Shown here piece by piece: positions 21,840-32,357 of a stretch of 64,000 bases of DNA (position 1 is its first letter; every line of letters starts with the position of its first letter). This stretch comes from Suillus spraguei (lineage: Eukaryota; Basidiomycota; Agaricomycetes; Boletales; Suillaceae). The notes beneath the pieces are model-generated. The model saw only the letters and a program-made list of their open reading frames with translations. It did no database searches and was not told the DNA's origin. The DNA is taken from assembly GCA_016800925.1 (NCBI GenBank), contig JABCPU010000248.1, positions 37,116 to 101,115 of the forward strand. The letters are read 5' to 3'. The translations under genes and the position numbers were made by a program.

Positions 21840-22356
21840 ACTTGGTATATAAATTCCTTGGTACCTGTACTCGTTTCCTTACTTCCCTCCTATAGTACAC
21901 ACAGTACTTAGGAATAGTCACCACTACTGTCTCTAATGGAATAAAGTCTTTTACCGAAGTCCCTGTCTCTTTAAGAAACTCTTTCTGCTGCACGTTCTTT
22001 ACTGCTTTTCCCACGCTTCACTGCTACTTTACCGCTTGTTTACCATGATAATTCCCACACTTTACCGCAGTTTTACCGCTCATACTACCACAGTTTTACT
22101 GCTTGCACTACTGCTTGTCTAACACTTTCCCACACTTACTGCTAGTTTCTCACAGACAGAAGGTCACTGCTAGCATCTCGCTAATGCCGGCAACAGTCTT
22201 GCACCTCAGGATAGGTATTATCGAACTAAACTAACTTAGCATTCCCTTTAGGGTCAAATGCTCTTGCTTGTAAGTGGAGCAGACTAGACAGAGCGCAAGA
22301 CTCATATACTGGCTTGGTAGTGGTTCACTACAGCCCAGGCCAGATTGTATCTTTAC
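21840..22356 (-). repeat. family-B LTR-like fragment, minus orientation
   Basis: Reverse complement of roughly 16327-16880 (for example the shared GTCACCACTACTGTCTCTAA and GGAATAAAGTCTTTTACCG phrases). It ends at CTTTACCCTAACCC, so its terminal TGTAAAG is joined to a telomere-like motif. The 21601-21839 stretch before it holds nothing supportable. Confidence 0.7.
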
Positions 22357-22583
22357 CCTAACCCACCCATATCTGCCAAGATCACTACCCTATACCACAT
22401 GCTCAGCCCAGACATATCTACTGAGATTTATATCATGCACTGCATGGCTGGCTCAGCCATTAGTATTGGATGGTAGGAACAGAATGAGCATAATCTAAGA
22501 TGATATTTGAACTAAGGTTCTACGGAGATTTACAAGTGGTTTAAATACTGTAAGTAACTGGCACGGATAACCAATGAGTCTGG

Positions 22584-23850
22584 TGTAAAGATACTAACCT
22601 AACCTGGGCTGTAGATAACTACCTCCTAAGTTAGTATGTGAGTCTTGTGCTCCGTCTAGTCTGCTTCACTTGTGAAAACAAGAGCGTTTGACCCTAAAGG
22701 GGGATGCCTATTAGTATGGTCAAGTTCAAGTCTAACTTATGTGTGAATAAAGCGTTGTGGTCAGCGGTAACTTGCCACAGTCAGTGATGATGCTGCCGGA
22801 ACTAGCGTCGTGTGTAGCGGTGCTACCGTGGTCAAGATATAGTCAGAAACAGTTGCGTCGAGCGAGCGATGTTGAGCGATGATATCAGCAGTAACAGTGT
22901 AGCAAGAAAAGTTACGCTGACTGTCTAAACCCCGTTTTCGACAAGTGTCTCGTTAACGTCTGCGGCAGCAACCAAAGAAATTCCTTATAGCAACAAAATA
23001 GCCTTTTTGCTCCGCTAAACCCTAACCGTTCTTCTCCCATGAACTCTTACCAGATCCTTGCACCGATGCCCTCATGTCCCGTCCTATTCCATCTAGAATC
23101 CATTGGTGTGTAGTTACCTCGCTTCTGCCGTTACTAAACCTATGGCAGGATTTACCTTACATCTCAAGGGGCCGCTGCACGCTGTGCGCCTCATAATTAA
23201 CTAACCCTGTTTATAATCCTTCTCGCTACCAGACTCGCATAATTATCTTGTACGCGCTCGCATATGTTAAAAAGGACTAACATACATACCGTTACATCCC
23301 TTCACTTGGACTTAGTATCAGAAATGCTCACTAGTCATAATCCATTTGCTTTTGAACTGTCCTCCATTCGAACATCACTCTTTGATTTAACCGCCGATAA
23401 CTTTACCGCTCAAAGTACCGCGTGACTTTCGACTTCATTACTCATAACCGGACTGCGGCCAGTGATCTCACTGGGTCGCTACCTCTCTCACCTATGTTCT
23501 CGCTCATACGGAGTTGCCGCTACCACTACTGCACTGCTGGTAGTAATAACATATTCATCTCGCTCAAGTAACTTTGTTCTTGCTCTTGCTAGCTACCTGT
23601 TGCAGCTATCCTTACCGCGCGAGTACCGCAGACATTGTGCTAGTACCACTGATATACTGTTACCGCTGCTAACTTCGGAAGTCAGAATCCTCGTTGCATT
23701 ATTAGTACTTCATTGTTTCCTTTGCACTAACTTAGAAGGAATTGCTTCTATTGCAGTCCTCTTGGGTCGAACATCTCACTTGCACCTTCAGTAGGATTAT
23801 GATTATCATTGCACTTATACTTAGGCCAGCACTAGTTTCTTCATTTCAAT
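22584..23850. repeat. two family-B LTR-like pieces head to head
   Basis: 22584-22897 is the 5' part in plus orientation (TGTAAAGATAC start, close to 32358 onward). At 22898 (TGTAGCAAGAAAAG) a piece begins that is the reverse complement of the 3' part at 33310-34281 and extends to about 23850. Open frames in this block are not supported as genes. Confidence 0.65.
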
Positions 23851-24111
23851 TGGAGCCCACCACGAGGGGACCATAGAAGCACTAAATCTGGAATGCACTA
23901 CCTGCCAACTTCAAGACAACGAGACTCATAGTCTCAGGTCTATTCACCTAGCCAAAGAAGATTTCTTCATGCCAAAGATTAAAAATGACATGGAAATCTT
24001 AGCGTCTAGCCACCGATCTAGCGCAGACAAAGCCACCATCCTCCGAGAACTTATCACTGACGAATTGTCCAGCGAGCAAGGGGAAACACCGAAAGGCAAA
24101 CAACTACCCTA
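23850..24111 (+). pseudogene. 5' part of an older retroelement, interrupted by the gypsy element
   Basis: Open frame 23969 onward (about 48 codons, MPKIKNDMEILASSHR) is cut by the LTR at 24112. Its continuation after the insertion starts at 31625 and leads into the gag-like ORF at 31840. The low-complexity, charged content suits a gag leader, but there is no diagnostic motif. Confidence 0.4.
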
Positions 24112-24586
24112 TGTTACGAACTGGGGTGGCGTCACCAGCGACAGTGAAAAGACACAGACGGGCTGCTGGGAGTTCTTACAATATCCAGAAGAGGATAAGG
24201 TGAAAGTACAAGGAACGCGTTCCGAGTACGATCAAGGGTTCAGCCTCAAAGACAAGTCTAAGAGGTATCCGTGAGAATAGAGACTAAGGCTAAGGAGTGC
24301 TTAGACTTAGAGACGATTCAAGACGACTTAGGTTGGAGACCTAAGCGAAGGAGATTCCAGGTAAAACCCAGTAAGATTAAAGTAGGGAATCTACTACAAG
24401 TACACTGTGCTTAAATAGGCCAATATGTGCACACAGACCAAGTAACTGTGAGAACGTAACTGCATATCCTAATAAGGAAGGCATGTGTTGTACAGATGCA
24501 TTGAGCATATGAGTCAGAGTCATGTGACATGATATACAAGTAAGGAAACAAAGGGAAAATGAATAGGGGCACGTACTATGGTAACA
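24112..24586 (-). repeat. 3' LTR of the gypsy element
   Basis: 475 bp, TGTTAC to GTAACA. It differs from the 5' LTR at three sites only (TTCCGAG versus TCCCAAG, AACGTAAC versus AACATAAC), at least two of them CpG-to-CpA. Confidence 0.97.
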
Positions 24587-24597
24587 TTACCCCCGTA
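24587..24597 (-). promoter_or_regulatory. polypurine tract of the gypsy element
   Basis: Reads GGGGGTAA on the minus strand directly before the 3' LTR. The truncated copy at 9523 has AGGGGTAA in the same place. The role is inferred from position. Confidence 0.7.
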
Positions 24598-26086
24598 TTA
24601 CATTGAAAATCACCGACTTTCAAACATCTCTGTTGTCATCATAGACAGGATCATAGTCGTCGTAGTTAGCGACGTCTTCATCAGTGGCACTTCCTCCTAA
24701 CATATAGGCTGCTTCCTCCTCTGCTACAGTCCTCGCCCGTCGACCTTCTTTGCGTCATCGACGGTTAATTAGATACTGTTCCCACCTACGCAGTGCATCA
24801 TAGAATCAATCGTCCTTCCATGTAAGCGTAAACGGGGGTTCCCCACGACGCTGGGGGCAATAAATAGATAGATGGGTAGGAGCGTGTCGAAGGCAGATTT
24901 GGCATTGATAGTCAGGGCAATTCTTTTGCCGATGTCCGACAATGCCACATAGTCGGCATTTCATGTTTTCGTCAGTGTTAGAGGTGGCCATGCGTAGTGG
25001 TGATGGAGAGATTATGGGTGTGGGACTAGCAGACCTGGCGCGTTTCTTCCCCTTGTTTCTTCTCATACGTTTTAATGCAAGGGTGTTGTTACGCCTGAGC
25101 TGCGTCTGCTGAGCAGGAGTAAGAGTGTATGCGGATTCAGGGAGGTCAGGAGTGGTTCCACGTTCAGTGATTGCAAGGAGTTCAGTAGTTGAAGATGGAG
25201 TAGTGATACCGAAGTCTTTTACTAAGACTGGAGAGACGGGATCCATTGGACCGAACGATGATGGGATAGACATGGGAGGATGTATATGAAGGTCGCAAAG
25301 TTGAGGGCCGAGCGTTACCAATTCAGTGGTAGGGATACCTAGTGATTTAGCGGCCTCACACTGCTCCTGTGTGCAAGGTTCATACAGCCAATCAGGGCAA
25401 TGAGCGGTTATGACGGGCGGTGATGAGGTCGATTGTTCGATGGGAGATGGGGTTCGGGGAGATGCAAGATCAGCTTGCGTTTGTTGTAAATCAGTGATGG
25501 CTTCTTCCACTAGGTTTCTAGCCGCTCTGGTTTCGGCGACTGATTGCTGGATGGTTTCGACAACTGTATTGGTAAGTTGTCCAATTTCTTGCACAGCAGT
25601 GTATAGGCCAGTAAAGGTGTCAAGACTAGAATACATGCGCGAAGAAGCGGGTGCTGGAATAGGAAGTGGCGTATCTTCATGCGGAGAGGGAGGTCGAGCA
25701 ACACCTGCTCGACGTTCGGCAATGATATGAATAGCTTCTTCAACATCATTCTTAAAAGAATTGGAAAGCAACAACATAGCGTAAGCACGAATACGTTTTT
25801 GAAGATGAATGAAACGATGACGGAGTGTAATTTCTGTTGTTTCTTTGGCGGTGACTTCGATAAGGGCTGTGGTGCGGATGATGTTAACAAGGAGTAGGGC
25901 AGGGAAGGCACCTCTTTCAGTAAGGATTCTTTCGATTTCGAGGGCATGTCCCTCGCAGAGGATGGCGGCTTCAATGTAAGAGGTATTATCGATTTCTGAG
26001 GTGAAGGTTCCGTATTGTTCAGTTTCAGAGTCAGAGTCATTGGTGGCAGCAACGACGGGTGTGATATAAGCAGTGGGGAAAGACAT
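24595..26086 (-). CDS. extra 3' ORF of the gypsy element, coiled coil plus two zinc knuckles
   Basis: 426-codon frame from the ATG at 26086, with a coding-like tail to about 24595 behind two TGA codons. Seen: an acidic N-terminus, a helical middle (about 150-210, TAVQEIGQLTNTVVETIQQS) likely coiled coil, a Pro/Ser linker, a basic patch (KRMRRNKGKKRARS, about 355-370), then CRLCGIVGHRQKNC (C-x2-C-x4-H-x4-C) and CQICLRHAPTHLSIYC (C-x2-C-x7-H-x4-C). Both TGA codons replace positions where CGA would fit; the truncated copy at 9559-9890 lacks at least the first. This resembles a nucleocapsid-like RNA-binding protein in the place where some retroelements have env. The function is unknown; position and conservation in two copies argue it is a real element gene. 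Confidence 0.75.
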
Positions 26087-26140
26087 TTCAATGTTGGTAG
26101 TTGATCAAGTGCTGGTGCGAGTTGATTGACTGAAGGATAA

Positions 26141-26611
26141 TCAGAGGGCATGTTGCTTCTTATAAGCGTTCAAGATTCGAGCTGAGTTCTTCAAGTTCTT
26201 TTCTGGGAGCCATTTGTTATCTCCCGATGAATATCCTTTCCAAGAGACAAGATAGCGTTGGTGATTACCAGTTCCTTTGTGGGAAAGAATTGCTTCTACT
26301 TCGTATTCTTCTTCTTCTTCAATGATATCAGGCGGTGGTTCAAGGAAGTTCAGGCCATGTACGTCCGTTTCGCTATAGGATGATAAGACAGAAGCGTGGA
26401 ACGTGGGATGAATTTTCCACTGCGGAGGGAGTTTGAGTGTGAACGTGATGGGAGATAAGACATCGATGATTGGGAAAGGTCCGTATCGTTTTGGGGCGAG
26501 TTTCCTTGATGGGAGTTTGAGTCTAAGATTAGCGGCAGATAGCCAAACCTTATCTCCGATCTTCCATGGGGTGTACTTATCTCCTCGGGATCGTTCGGCC
26601 ATTGTCTGCAT
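26141..26611 (-). CDS. gypsy integrase C-terminus with chromodomain
   Basis: Continuation of pol after a frameshift. It contains GDKVWLSAANLRLK and KRYGPFPI (integrase GPY/F module), then a chromodomain: YEVEAILSHK, RYLVSWKGY, NKWLPEKNL. The aromatic positions (Y, W, W) are kept. Chromodomains at this place guide integration to marked chromatin in chromoviruses. The ATG used is internal; translation would come from the pol polyprotein. Confidence 0.9.
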   Translation of the reverse strand: MQTMAERSRGDKYTPWKIGDKVWLSAANLRLKLPSRKLAPKRYGPFPIIDVLSPITFTLKLPPQWKIHPTFHASVLSSYSETDVHGLNFLEPPPDIIEEEEEYEVEAILSHKGTGNHQRYLVSWKGYSSGDNKWLPEKNLKNSARILNAYKKQHAL

Positions 26612-26699
26612 TGCAATGTTATGACAGGCGATTGCTTCTTCTCTTATCTTCTGCAGAGATCGTACTCAATCTTCTGCTGCGGGGACGGATGAGTCAGGG

Positions 26700-29000
26700 A
26701 TAAGGTGAGGGATAGCGCGTGGTTCGTATCCCATCATTAGATAGAAAGGTGATGCATTCCTTGCATCATGTTTTCGGTGGTTGTGGACGAATTCGGCGAT
26801 TGGCAGGTGTTCTACCCAATTTTCAGGGTTGTTGCGGCAATAGATGCGTAGATATGTTTTCGAGTTCTTGATTTAGCCTTTCAGTTTGACCATCAGTCTG
26901 CGGGTGATAAGCTGTGGATGGAGCGATAATGTAGTCGAGGAGTCGGGCAAGTTCCTTAGAGAAGTAAGATAGGAATTGCGGACCGCGATCCGATATAACT
27001 TTGTCATGGAGTCCAAATCTTCGGTAGACGTGTTTCAAAAATAGCTTAGCAATCCCTTCGGAAGTGATGGTCTTTAGACAAGGGATAATAACTACCCCCT
27101 TCGTAAGGCCATGGTCTACCACGACCATAATACTGTCAAAGCCTCCAGAGACAGGGAGATCAGTAATCAGATCAACAGAGACTTGGGAAAAAGGTCTAGT
27201 CGCAGTTGAAGGAATCGGGGAAAGCGGGGGTCGGACGGGGTGAGTATCCGCTTTCATTTGTTGACAAAGGGCGCAACCCTCCACGTATTTCCGAATATAG
27301 GAGCCCATAGCGGGCCACCAGGCTTCTCGTTTAACGAGTTCTTCAGTTTTAAATCTACCGGGATGTCCTGCAGTAGGATGATCATGATACCTTTTCAGGA
27401 TATCGGAGCGATGCGCCGGTGGAATATAGGCATGATTCTTAAAATAGAGGACGTTCTCCTCAATCTTCCAGTCAGAGAGTGCCGATTTCATAGGGGGAAG
27501 GCATACGCCATCAAGGGCATCAGACGCCGTCTTGAAGACAGGGTCGTCGAGGGGGTCAGAGGATGACAGCACATCCTTCAAGTTGGTGTCAATAAGACGA
27601 ACGAATAGAGCGTCAGGGAGGAGAGTCTGGTCTTCATTATCGTCTTTACTGGAATCGTAGTCGGGTCGGCGGGATAGTGCATCAGGTACTGCTAATTTAG
27701 TACCTGCAACATGATGCAATTCAATGTCATAGATGGATAAAATCAATTGCCAACGTGCTTGGCGATGGGTAAGCTTCTGTGCACTTCTAAAGTACAGAAG
27801 ATTCTTGTGGTCGGTGAATACCAGGACGGGGTGTGGGTTTCCTTCAAGATAATGACGCCATTCGTTCAATGCCCGGATCACAGCAAGGAGTTCCCGATCA
27901 AAGATCTGATAATTGCGTTCCGCGGGGTTTAAAGACTGCAAGAGGTACGCACATGGGTGATAAACACCATTGTCATCAGTCTGTAAGAGAACTCCGCTGG
28001 TTGCTATGAGCGAAGCGTCGGTAGCAATAGCAAATTGTCGGGAAGGGTCAGGGTTACGGAGTACCAGTTGGGATGTGAAGCGTTGTTTCAGTTCTTCAAA
28101 GGTGTCCATACATTCAGTTGACCATTCAAAAGCCTTATCTTTCTTTGTCAAATCGATAAGGGGTCGGGCAATATCAGAATAGTGGGAGATGAACATGCGG
28201 TAAAAGTTGCAAAAGCCGAGGAATGACCAAACATCTTTTACAGATTTCGGGATTGGCCATTCGGAGATTCCCTTGGTTTTGGCAGTATCCATAGCAACTT
28301 GTCCGGGGCGTATTATCATTCCGAGGTATTCCACTTCTTCTGCATCGAAGGTGCATTTCTCCGGTTTTAAGAATAGATGTTCCTCTTGTATTTTCATCAA
28401 AACTCGTCTCGTCCGTTCACGGTGTTCTGCCATAGTTGTAGAAAAAATAAGGATATCGTCCATGTAGATGACCATCCATCCTTCATTGATTTCTTGTTGA
28501 AAGGTGCGATTCATGTATGCTTGGAAGGTTGCTGGGGAATTACAAAGGCCGAAGAACATGACGTTCGGTTCGAAGAGGCCGAATTCTGTAGTAAAAGCAG
28601 CTTTCCACCGATCATCAGGATGAATGCGAATGTTGTTATAACCGGACTGAATATCCATTTTCGTAAAGAACCGTGCGTTATGAAGGCGTGCGACAAGGGA
28701 AATAGGAAGTGGAAGCGGGTAAGCGTTCTTGACTGTCCAATCATTGATGTAGCAATAATCTTGACAGGGACGCAATTCTCCACTCTTCTTTCCTACAAAG
28801 AAGAAGCCACTGGCTTGGGGTGACTTCGATTCTGAGATAAAACTTTCGCAACGTTTTCATTAATAAATGTTTTGACGGCAGCGCATTCTGTTTCTGATAG
28901 CGGGTAAACCTTAGACGTGCGAGGGATAAAACCGGGTTTAGTGTCGATCCGATGATCAATACCAGGGTGTTCTGGGGGTAGTTTATTCAGCCCGTCTTTA
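26700..29000 (-). CDS. gypsy pol: reverse transcriptase, RNase H and integrase core
   Basis: The largest open part is 28775-26823 (650 codons). Seen in order: RT palm (FTKMDIQSGYNNIRI, FGLCNSPATFQ, YMDDILIF with the YMDD-type catalytic Asp pair), RNase H (FAIATDASLIATSGVLL, DRELLAVIRALNEWRHYL, FTDHKNLLYF), the H-H-C-C integrase finger (HDHPTAGHPG, CALCQQMK) and the DDE core (VDLITDLP, DRGPQFLSYF, YHPQTDGQTERLNQ). A missing G in the AAAGTTTT context near 28850 breaks the upstream join to GFISESKSPQASG, and another shift follows 26823. Otherwise the catalytic residues are intact. Confidence 0.93.
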
Positions 29001-30236
29001 GCAAAGACGTCTGAAAATTCGTGCAAATATTCCGGGACCAATTCTTCGAAGGATTTCTTTTTCTTTTCCTTCTCATCCGTGGCGAATTCCTGAGCCTTGT
29101 TACTGTATTTAGGAGGGGGAAGGGGAATTGTGGAGTAGGGAATTTGTTTGAGTTGCGAAGTTCCATCACGTGTCAGGGGTGTATCCATGGATACTTCTTC
29201 TATGATTCTCATGCTGACTCCATCAATGTCATACTCCACAAGAAATTCTCCATCTCCTAGTTCATAAGAGGAAACTTCTCGCACTTCTGGTGCGTGCCAG
29301 ACATCTTGCATGGTGTTGAATTGGTCGTCATCCTCAGTTGGGATCAACGAGGGCACGGGTTCTTCTTTATCAGGAATTTCGTCAATCGAAGCTGAAAGAG
29401 TTTTTGGGGGAACATAAAACTTGGATAGTTTTGGTACATTGGTATCGCGTCCGGGATCTCTTCTTCTGCTTTTCTTTTTCCAAGTTTCTGTTCATCTATT
29501 GGCCGTTGCTCAATAGGTTCCTGTCCGACCCGGTGTTCCGGTTCGGATTCGTTCTTGCGTTTTTCTACTCGGGGAATCGGTGATACTGCTCGTGGCAATT
29601 GTACATGAGGAGTGGGATCTGCAGTACTTGGCATTTGTATTTCAAGTTCGGATCTTCGGGAACGAAAGGGGTTACGAGGGATTTCGGAAGTCTGGAATGT
29701 TGCCATTTGGAATAATGATTGAAGAGTTGAGGCAACCCGTTCTTTTTCCGATCCGTATCTAAGTCAATTTCAATTTCATCCGATTTTTCCGTTCGAGGAA
29801 GGACGAGTGTTTCAGCAGCCCAATTGATACTTGGGTTCATTGCTCGTAACCATGGGATTCCCAAAAGGATTTGATCTCTTCGTCCTAGTTTGGTGATATT
29901 GAATTTTCCATACATGGTTCATTCATCAATCTTGACCACTAGGAGACAATAATGCGTGATCGGCCCTCCCTTGATAAGGGTTCCATCTGCCGTAGTAACT
30001 TGAAACGGTGTCTTGAGTTTTCGTCGTGTGATTTGATGGAGTTTCACAAACTCCTCGGAAATGAATGTTCCTGCCGCTCCTGAATCAATGACAGTGGTGG
30101 TATCGACGGATTTTAAGCGAGTACGCGAATGAAGGGTGATAGGGACACGAAGTTCTTTTCTTTCACCTACAGCGCGTACAAGTCTTAGTAATACATTAGG
30201 AGAAACATACGTCGAATCTTTGTTTCTCCAAGTCAA
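28850..30236 (-). CDS. gypsy pol: aspartic protease and linker
   Basis: The protease motif TVIDSGAAGTFIS (catalytic Asp in DSGA) is at about 30080, followed by ILLGIPWLRAMNPSINW, the conserved region after the protease flap. An in-frame TGA near 29917 replaces a codon compatible with CGA. A frameshift near 29700 links to the acidic linker (29706-29344), then another to 29356-28793, which leads to RT (PLPPPKYS, EFSDVFAK, HRIDTKPGF). It is on the same strand as gag and pol. Confidence 0.88.
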
Positions 30237-30945
30237 AAATCCTCAACAATCCACCTTACAGTTTCTTCGTCTTCATCTTCTTCTTTGACTTCAGTTTGTC
30301 GGAGTGGGGTCTTCTTCTTTCTGTCAGGACAGTTATGAATACGGTGTCCTGTCTTTTTGCATCCGAAGCATTGTCCCTTTTTCATGCATTCGGATCTCTC
30401 CATATTGGAGATTCGATCTACAACCATTGCATTGGAATCACGGTTCGGGGTGTACCATGCATTTCCATAGTTCTTCTTCTTCTGTTGTGGAGCATGACGT
30501 GTCCTCATGGCTTGAAGGCGATGATAGGAATTGTCAATGGAAACGCATTGCAGCACAACGTCTCGAAATCAGCGATGTAGGTGTGAAGATCTCCAGTTCC
30601 TTGTTTGAGATCCCTGAGTTTCGTGAGTGTGGTTCCTTTGGTATCCACTGGCTCGAAGGCTTCTTTAAAGCTTTTCATAAAATCCACCATTGTCCCATAA
30701 CCAACTTTTTGTCCAGAGGTGTCGGTTGATTGAGCATGGTCAAGGAATTGTTCTTTCCAAGATTTGGCATTCCTTTCGGTCATAAAGGATGTTATGAAGA
30801 TAATCTTCTGTTTGTCGGTGGTGTAAAGCTTTTCGTTGATATCAAAGTGAAGATTACACGACTGGATAAATTCGTGAGAGTTGTCGCGATTTCCATCAAA
30901 GGCTTTTGGCTGGCCGATTTTGTATTCAAATTCTTTGGTCGCCAT
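30233..30945 (-). CDS. gypsy gag with CCHC zinc knuckle
   Basis: Starts MATKEFEYKIGQPKAFDGNR (30945), a capsid-like helical domain, with the zinc knuckle CFGCKKTGHRIHNC (C-x2-C-x4-H-x4-C) near 30350. One frameshift near 30545 (ADFETL to LQCVSIDNSYH) splits it. Gag ends EDF-stop at 30233, and pol continues in the -1 frame across GATTTTTGAC, which could be a programmed -1 site or simply another indel. Confidence 0.88.
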
Positions 30946-31132
30946 GTCTGGTGATTCTTCTGGTGAGTTATACTTTCTCGGTGCCTACACGCGCTGTCTT
31001 GCTGTCCGTTAGGGCTTATCTTCTGTCAGAGGGCTTCTCTTGACAATCTGCTCAGCGTACACATATGCTAGTCTGTTTGATCTAAGTGATCAAGGTTCGG
31101 AGTCGAAGACTGGATAGTCGACGATCAAGTAG

Positions 31133-31143
31133 ACTTTAATCTT
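31133..31143 (-). promoter_or_regulatory. primer-binding site for self-priming
   Basis: AAGATTAAAGT on the minus strand, one base after the 5' LTR end. It is exactly complementary over 11 bases to ACTTTAATCTT, the inferred first bases of the element's own transcript (31416 down to 31406). Tf1/sushi-type retrotransposons prime this way. Confidence 0.8.
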
Positions 31144-31144
31144 T

Positions 31145-31619
31145 TGTTACGAACTGGGGTGGCGTCACCAGCGACAGTGAAAAGACACAGACGGGCTGCT
31201 GGGAGTTCTTACAATATCCAGAAGAGGATAAGGTGAAAGTACAAGGAACGCGTCCCAAGTACGATCAAGGGTTCAGCCTCAAAGACAAGTCTAAGAGGTA
31301 TCCGTGAGAATAGAGACTAAGGCTAAGGAGTGCTTAGACTTAGAGACGATTCAAGACGACTTAGGTTGGAGACCTAAGCGAAGGAGATTCCAGGTAAAAC
31401 CCAGTAAGATTAAAGTAGGGAATCTACTACAAGTACACTGTGCTTAAATAGGCCAATATGTGCACACAGACCAAGTAACTGTGAGAACATAACTGCATAT
31501 CCTAATAAGGAAGGCATGTGTTGTACAGATGCATTGAGCATATGAGTCAGAGTCATGTGACATGATATACAAGTAAGGAAACAAAGGGAAAATGAATAGG
31601 GGCACGTACTATGGTAACA
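31145..31619 (-). repeat. 5' LTR of the gypsy element
   Basis: 475 bp. It holds the TATA-like TATTTAA and the inferred transcription start used for self-priming. The outer edge is flanked by CCCTA, the target duplication. Confidence 0.97.
31406..31450 (-). promoter_or_regulatory. LTR core promoter and inferred transcription start
   Basis: On the minus strand TATTTAA (31450-31444) is followed 28 bases later by ACTTTAATCTT (31416-31406). The spacing fits TATA to start, and the start sequence equals the complement of the primer-binding site. The ACTTTAATCTT word is kept in nearly all family-A LTRs here. Confidence 0.7.
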
Positions 31620-31624
31620 CCCTA

Positions 31625-32357
31625 ACCCTTTCGAACCGGAAGTATCGCAGATACCATTTGTTACTATTGACTCATCCCCTAAGGGATCACTCTTGACATC
31701 AGTCTGCAAACTCTACCCTTTGCCAAACAAGGAAACTCTTGCTCCTCCTTTGCCTCGCTAGCGCATCACTACTGTACCGCCAACGCCACCCACTATTCAC
31801 CATCGCACCATTATCCACACTCACACTACCATTCCGCTGATGGTTACACCACAATCGTCAGTCCTACCACAACCACAAGCTAGATCTCAACTACCAATCA
31901 TGACAACCCCATTCCATATGCTGCTAAGGGGCACAGACGCTGCACCTAAATTTGATGGCACCCCAGCACACCTCTTACCGTTTTTCGAGGATGTAGAACT
32001 CTTAGGCGCTCACGCCAACTTGACCGGCAAGCACCTTATTAAGGCAGCGCTGAGATACGTGCCTATTGATGACTCCAAGATGTGGGAGATACTCAATGAA
32101 GCCAGTCTGCCAGATTGGGCTAAGTTTACTGCTGCGGTAAAGCTTTTGTACCCTGGATGTGAAGGCAACCGCCGCTTCACCCATACTGGCCTCAAGAACC
32201 TTTGTGCAGAACAAGCCCATATGCTGATGACCTTGCAAGAGGATCTCGGGCCGTACTATAGGAAGTTCCTCAAGATCTTTAAGCACTTGATTGCTAAGAA
32301 GAAGCTCGCTGAACTTGAGCGGGACCATCTGTTTCTTGATGGATTCCACGCTACCAC
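31625..32357 (+). pseudogene. gag-like ORF of an older retroelement, interrupted
   Basis: Open from 31840: Pro/Gln-rich leader, then a capsid-like domain (FDGTPAHLLPFFEDVELL, WAKFTAAVKLLYPGCEGNRR, LAELERDHLFLDGFH), typical of basidiomycete LTR-retrotransposon gag. The frame is cut at 32358 by family-B LTR sequence. The continuation (TTHHPEDPYNIKKVYEAA) resumes at 34282. Upstream it is cut by the gypsy insertion, so this element is a host for two later insertions. No pol is visible. Confidence 0.7.

Larger units (their letters stand above)
24112..31619 (-). mobile_element. full-length Ty3/gypsy chromovirus, self-priming type
   Basis: 7508 bp, LTRs 24112-24586 and 31145-31619 (475 bp each, three differences, all transitions), target duplication CCCTA at 24107-24111 and 31620-31624. 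Order on the minus strand: gag with zinc knuckle, protease, reverse transcriptase, RNase H, integrase with chromodomain, then an additional ORF with two zinc knuckles before the 3' LTR. Several single-base frameshifts and TGA codons break the frames. A Tf1/sushi-like primer arrangement is present. Confidence 0.95.

Noticed and set aside
30225..30245. Programmed -1 frameshift between gypsy gag and pol
   Set aside because: GATTTTTGAC is compatible, but no downstream pseudoknot was evident to the eye and other indels occur in the same element.
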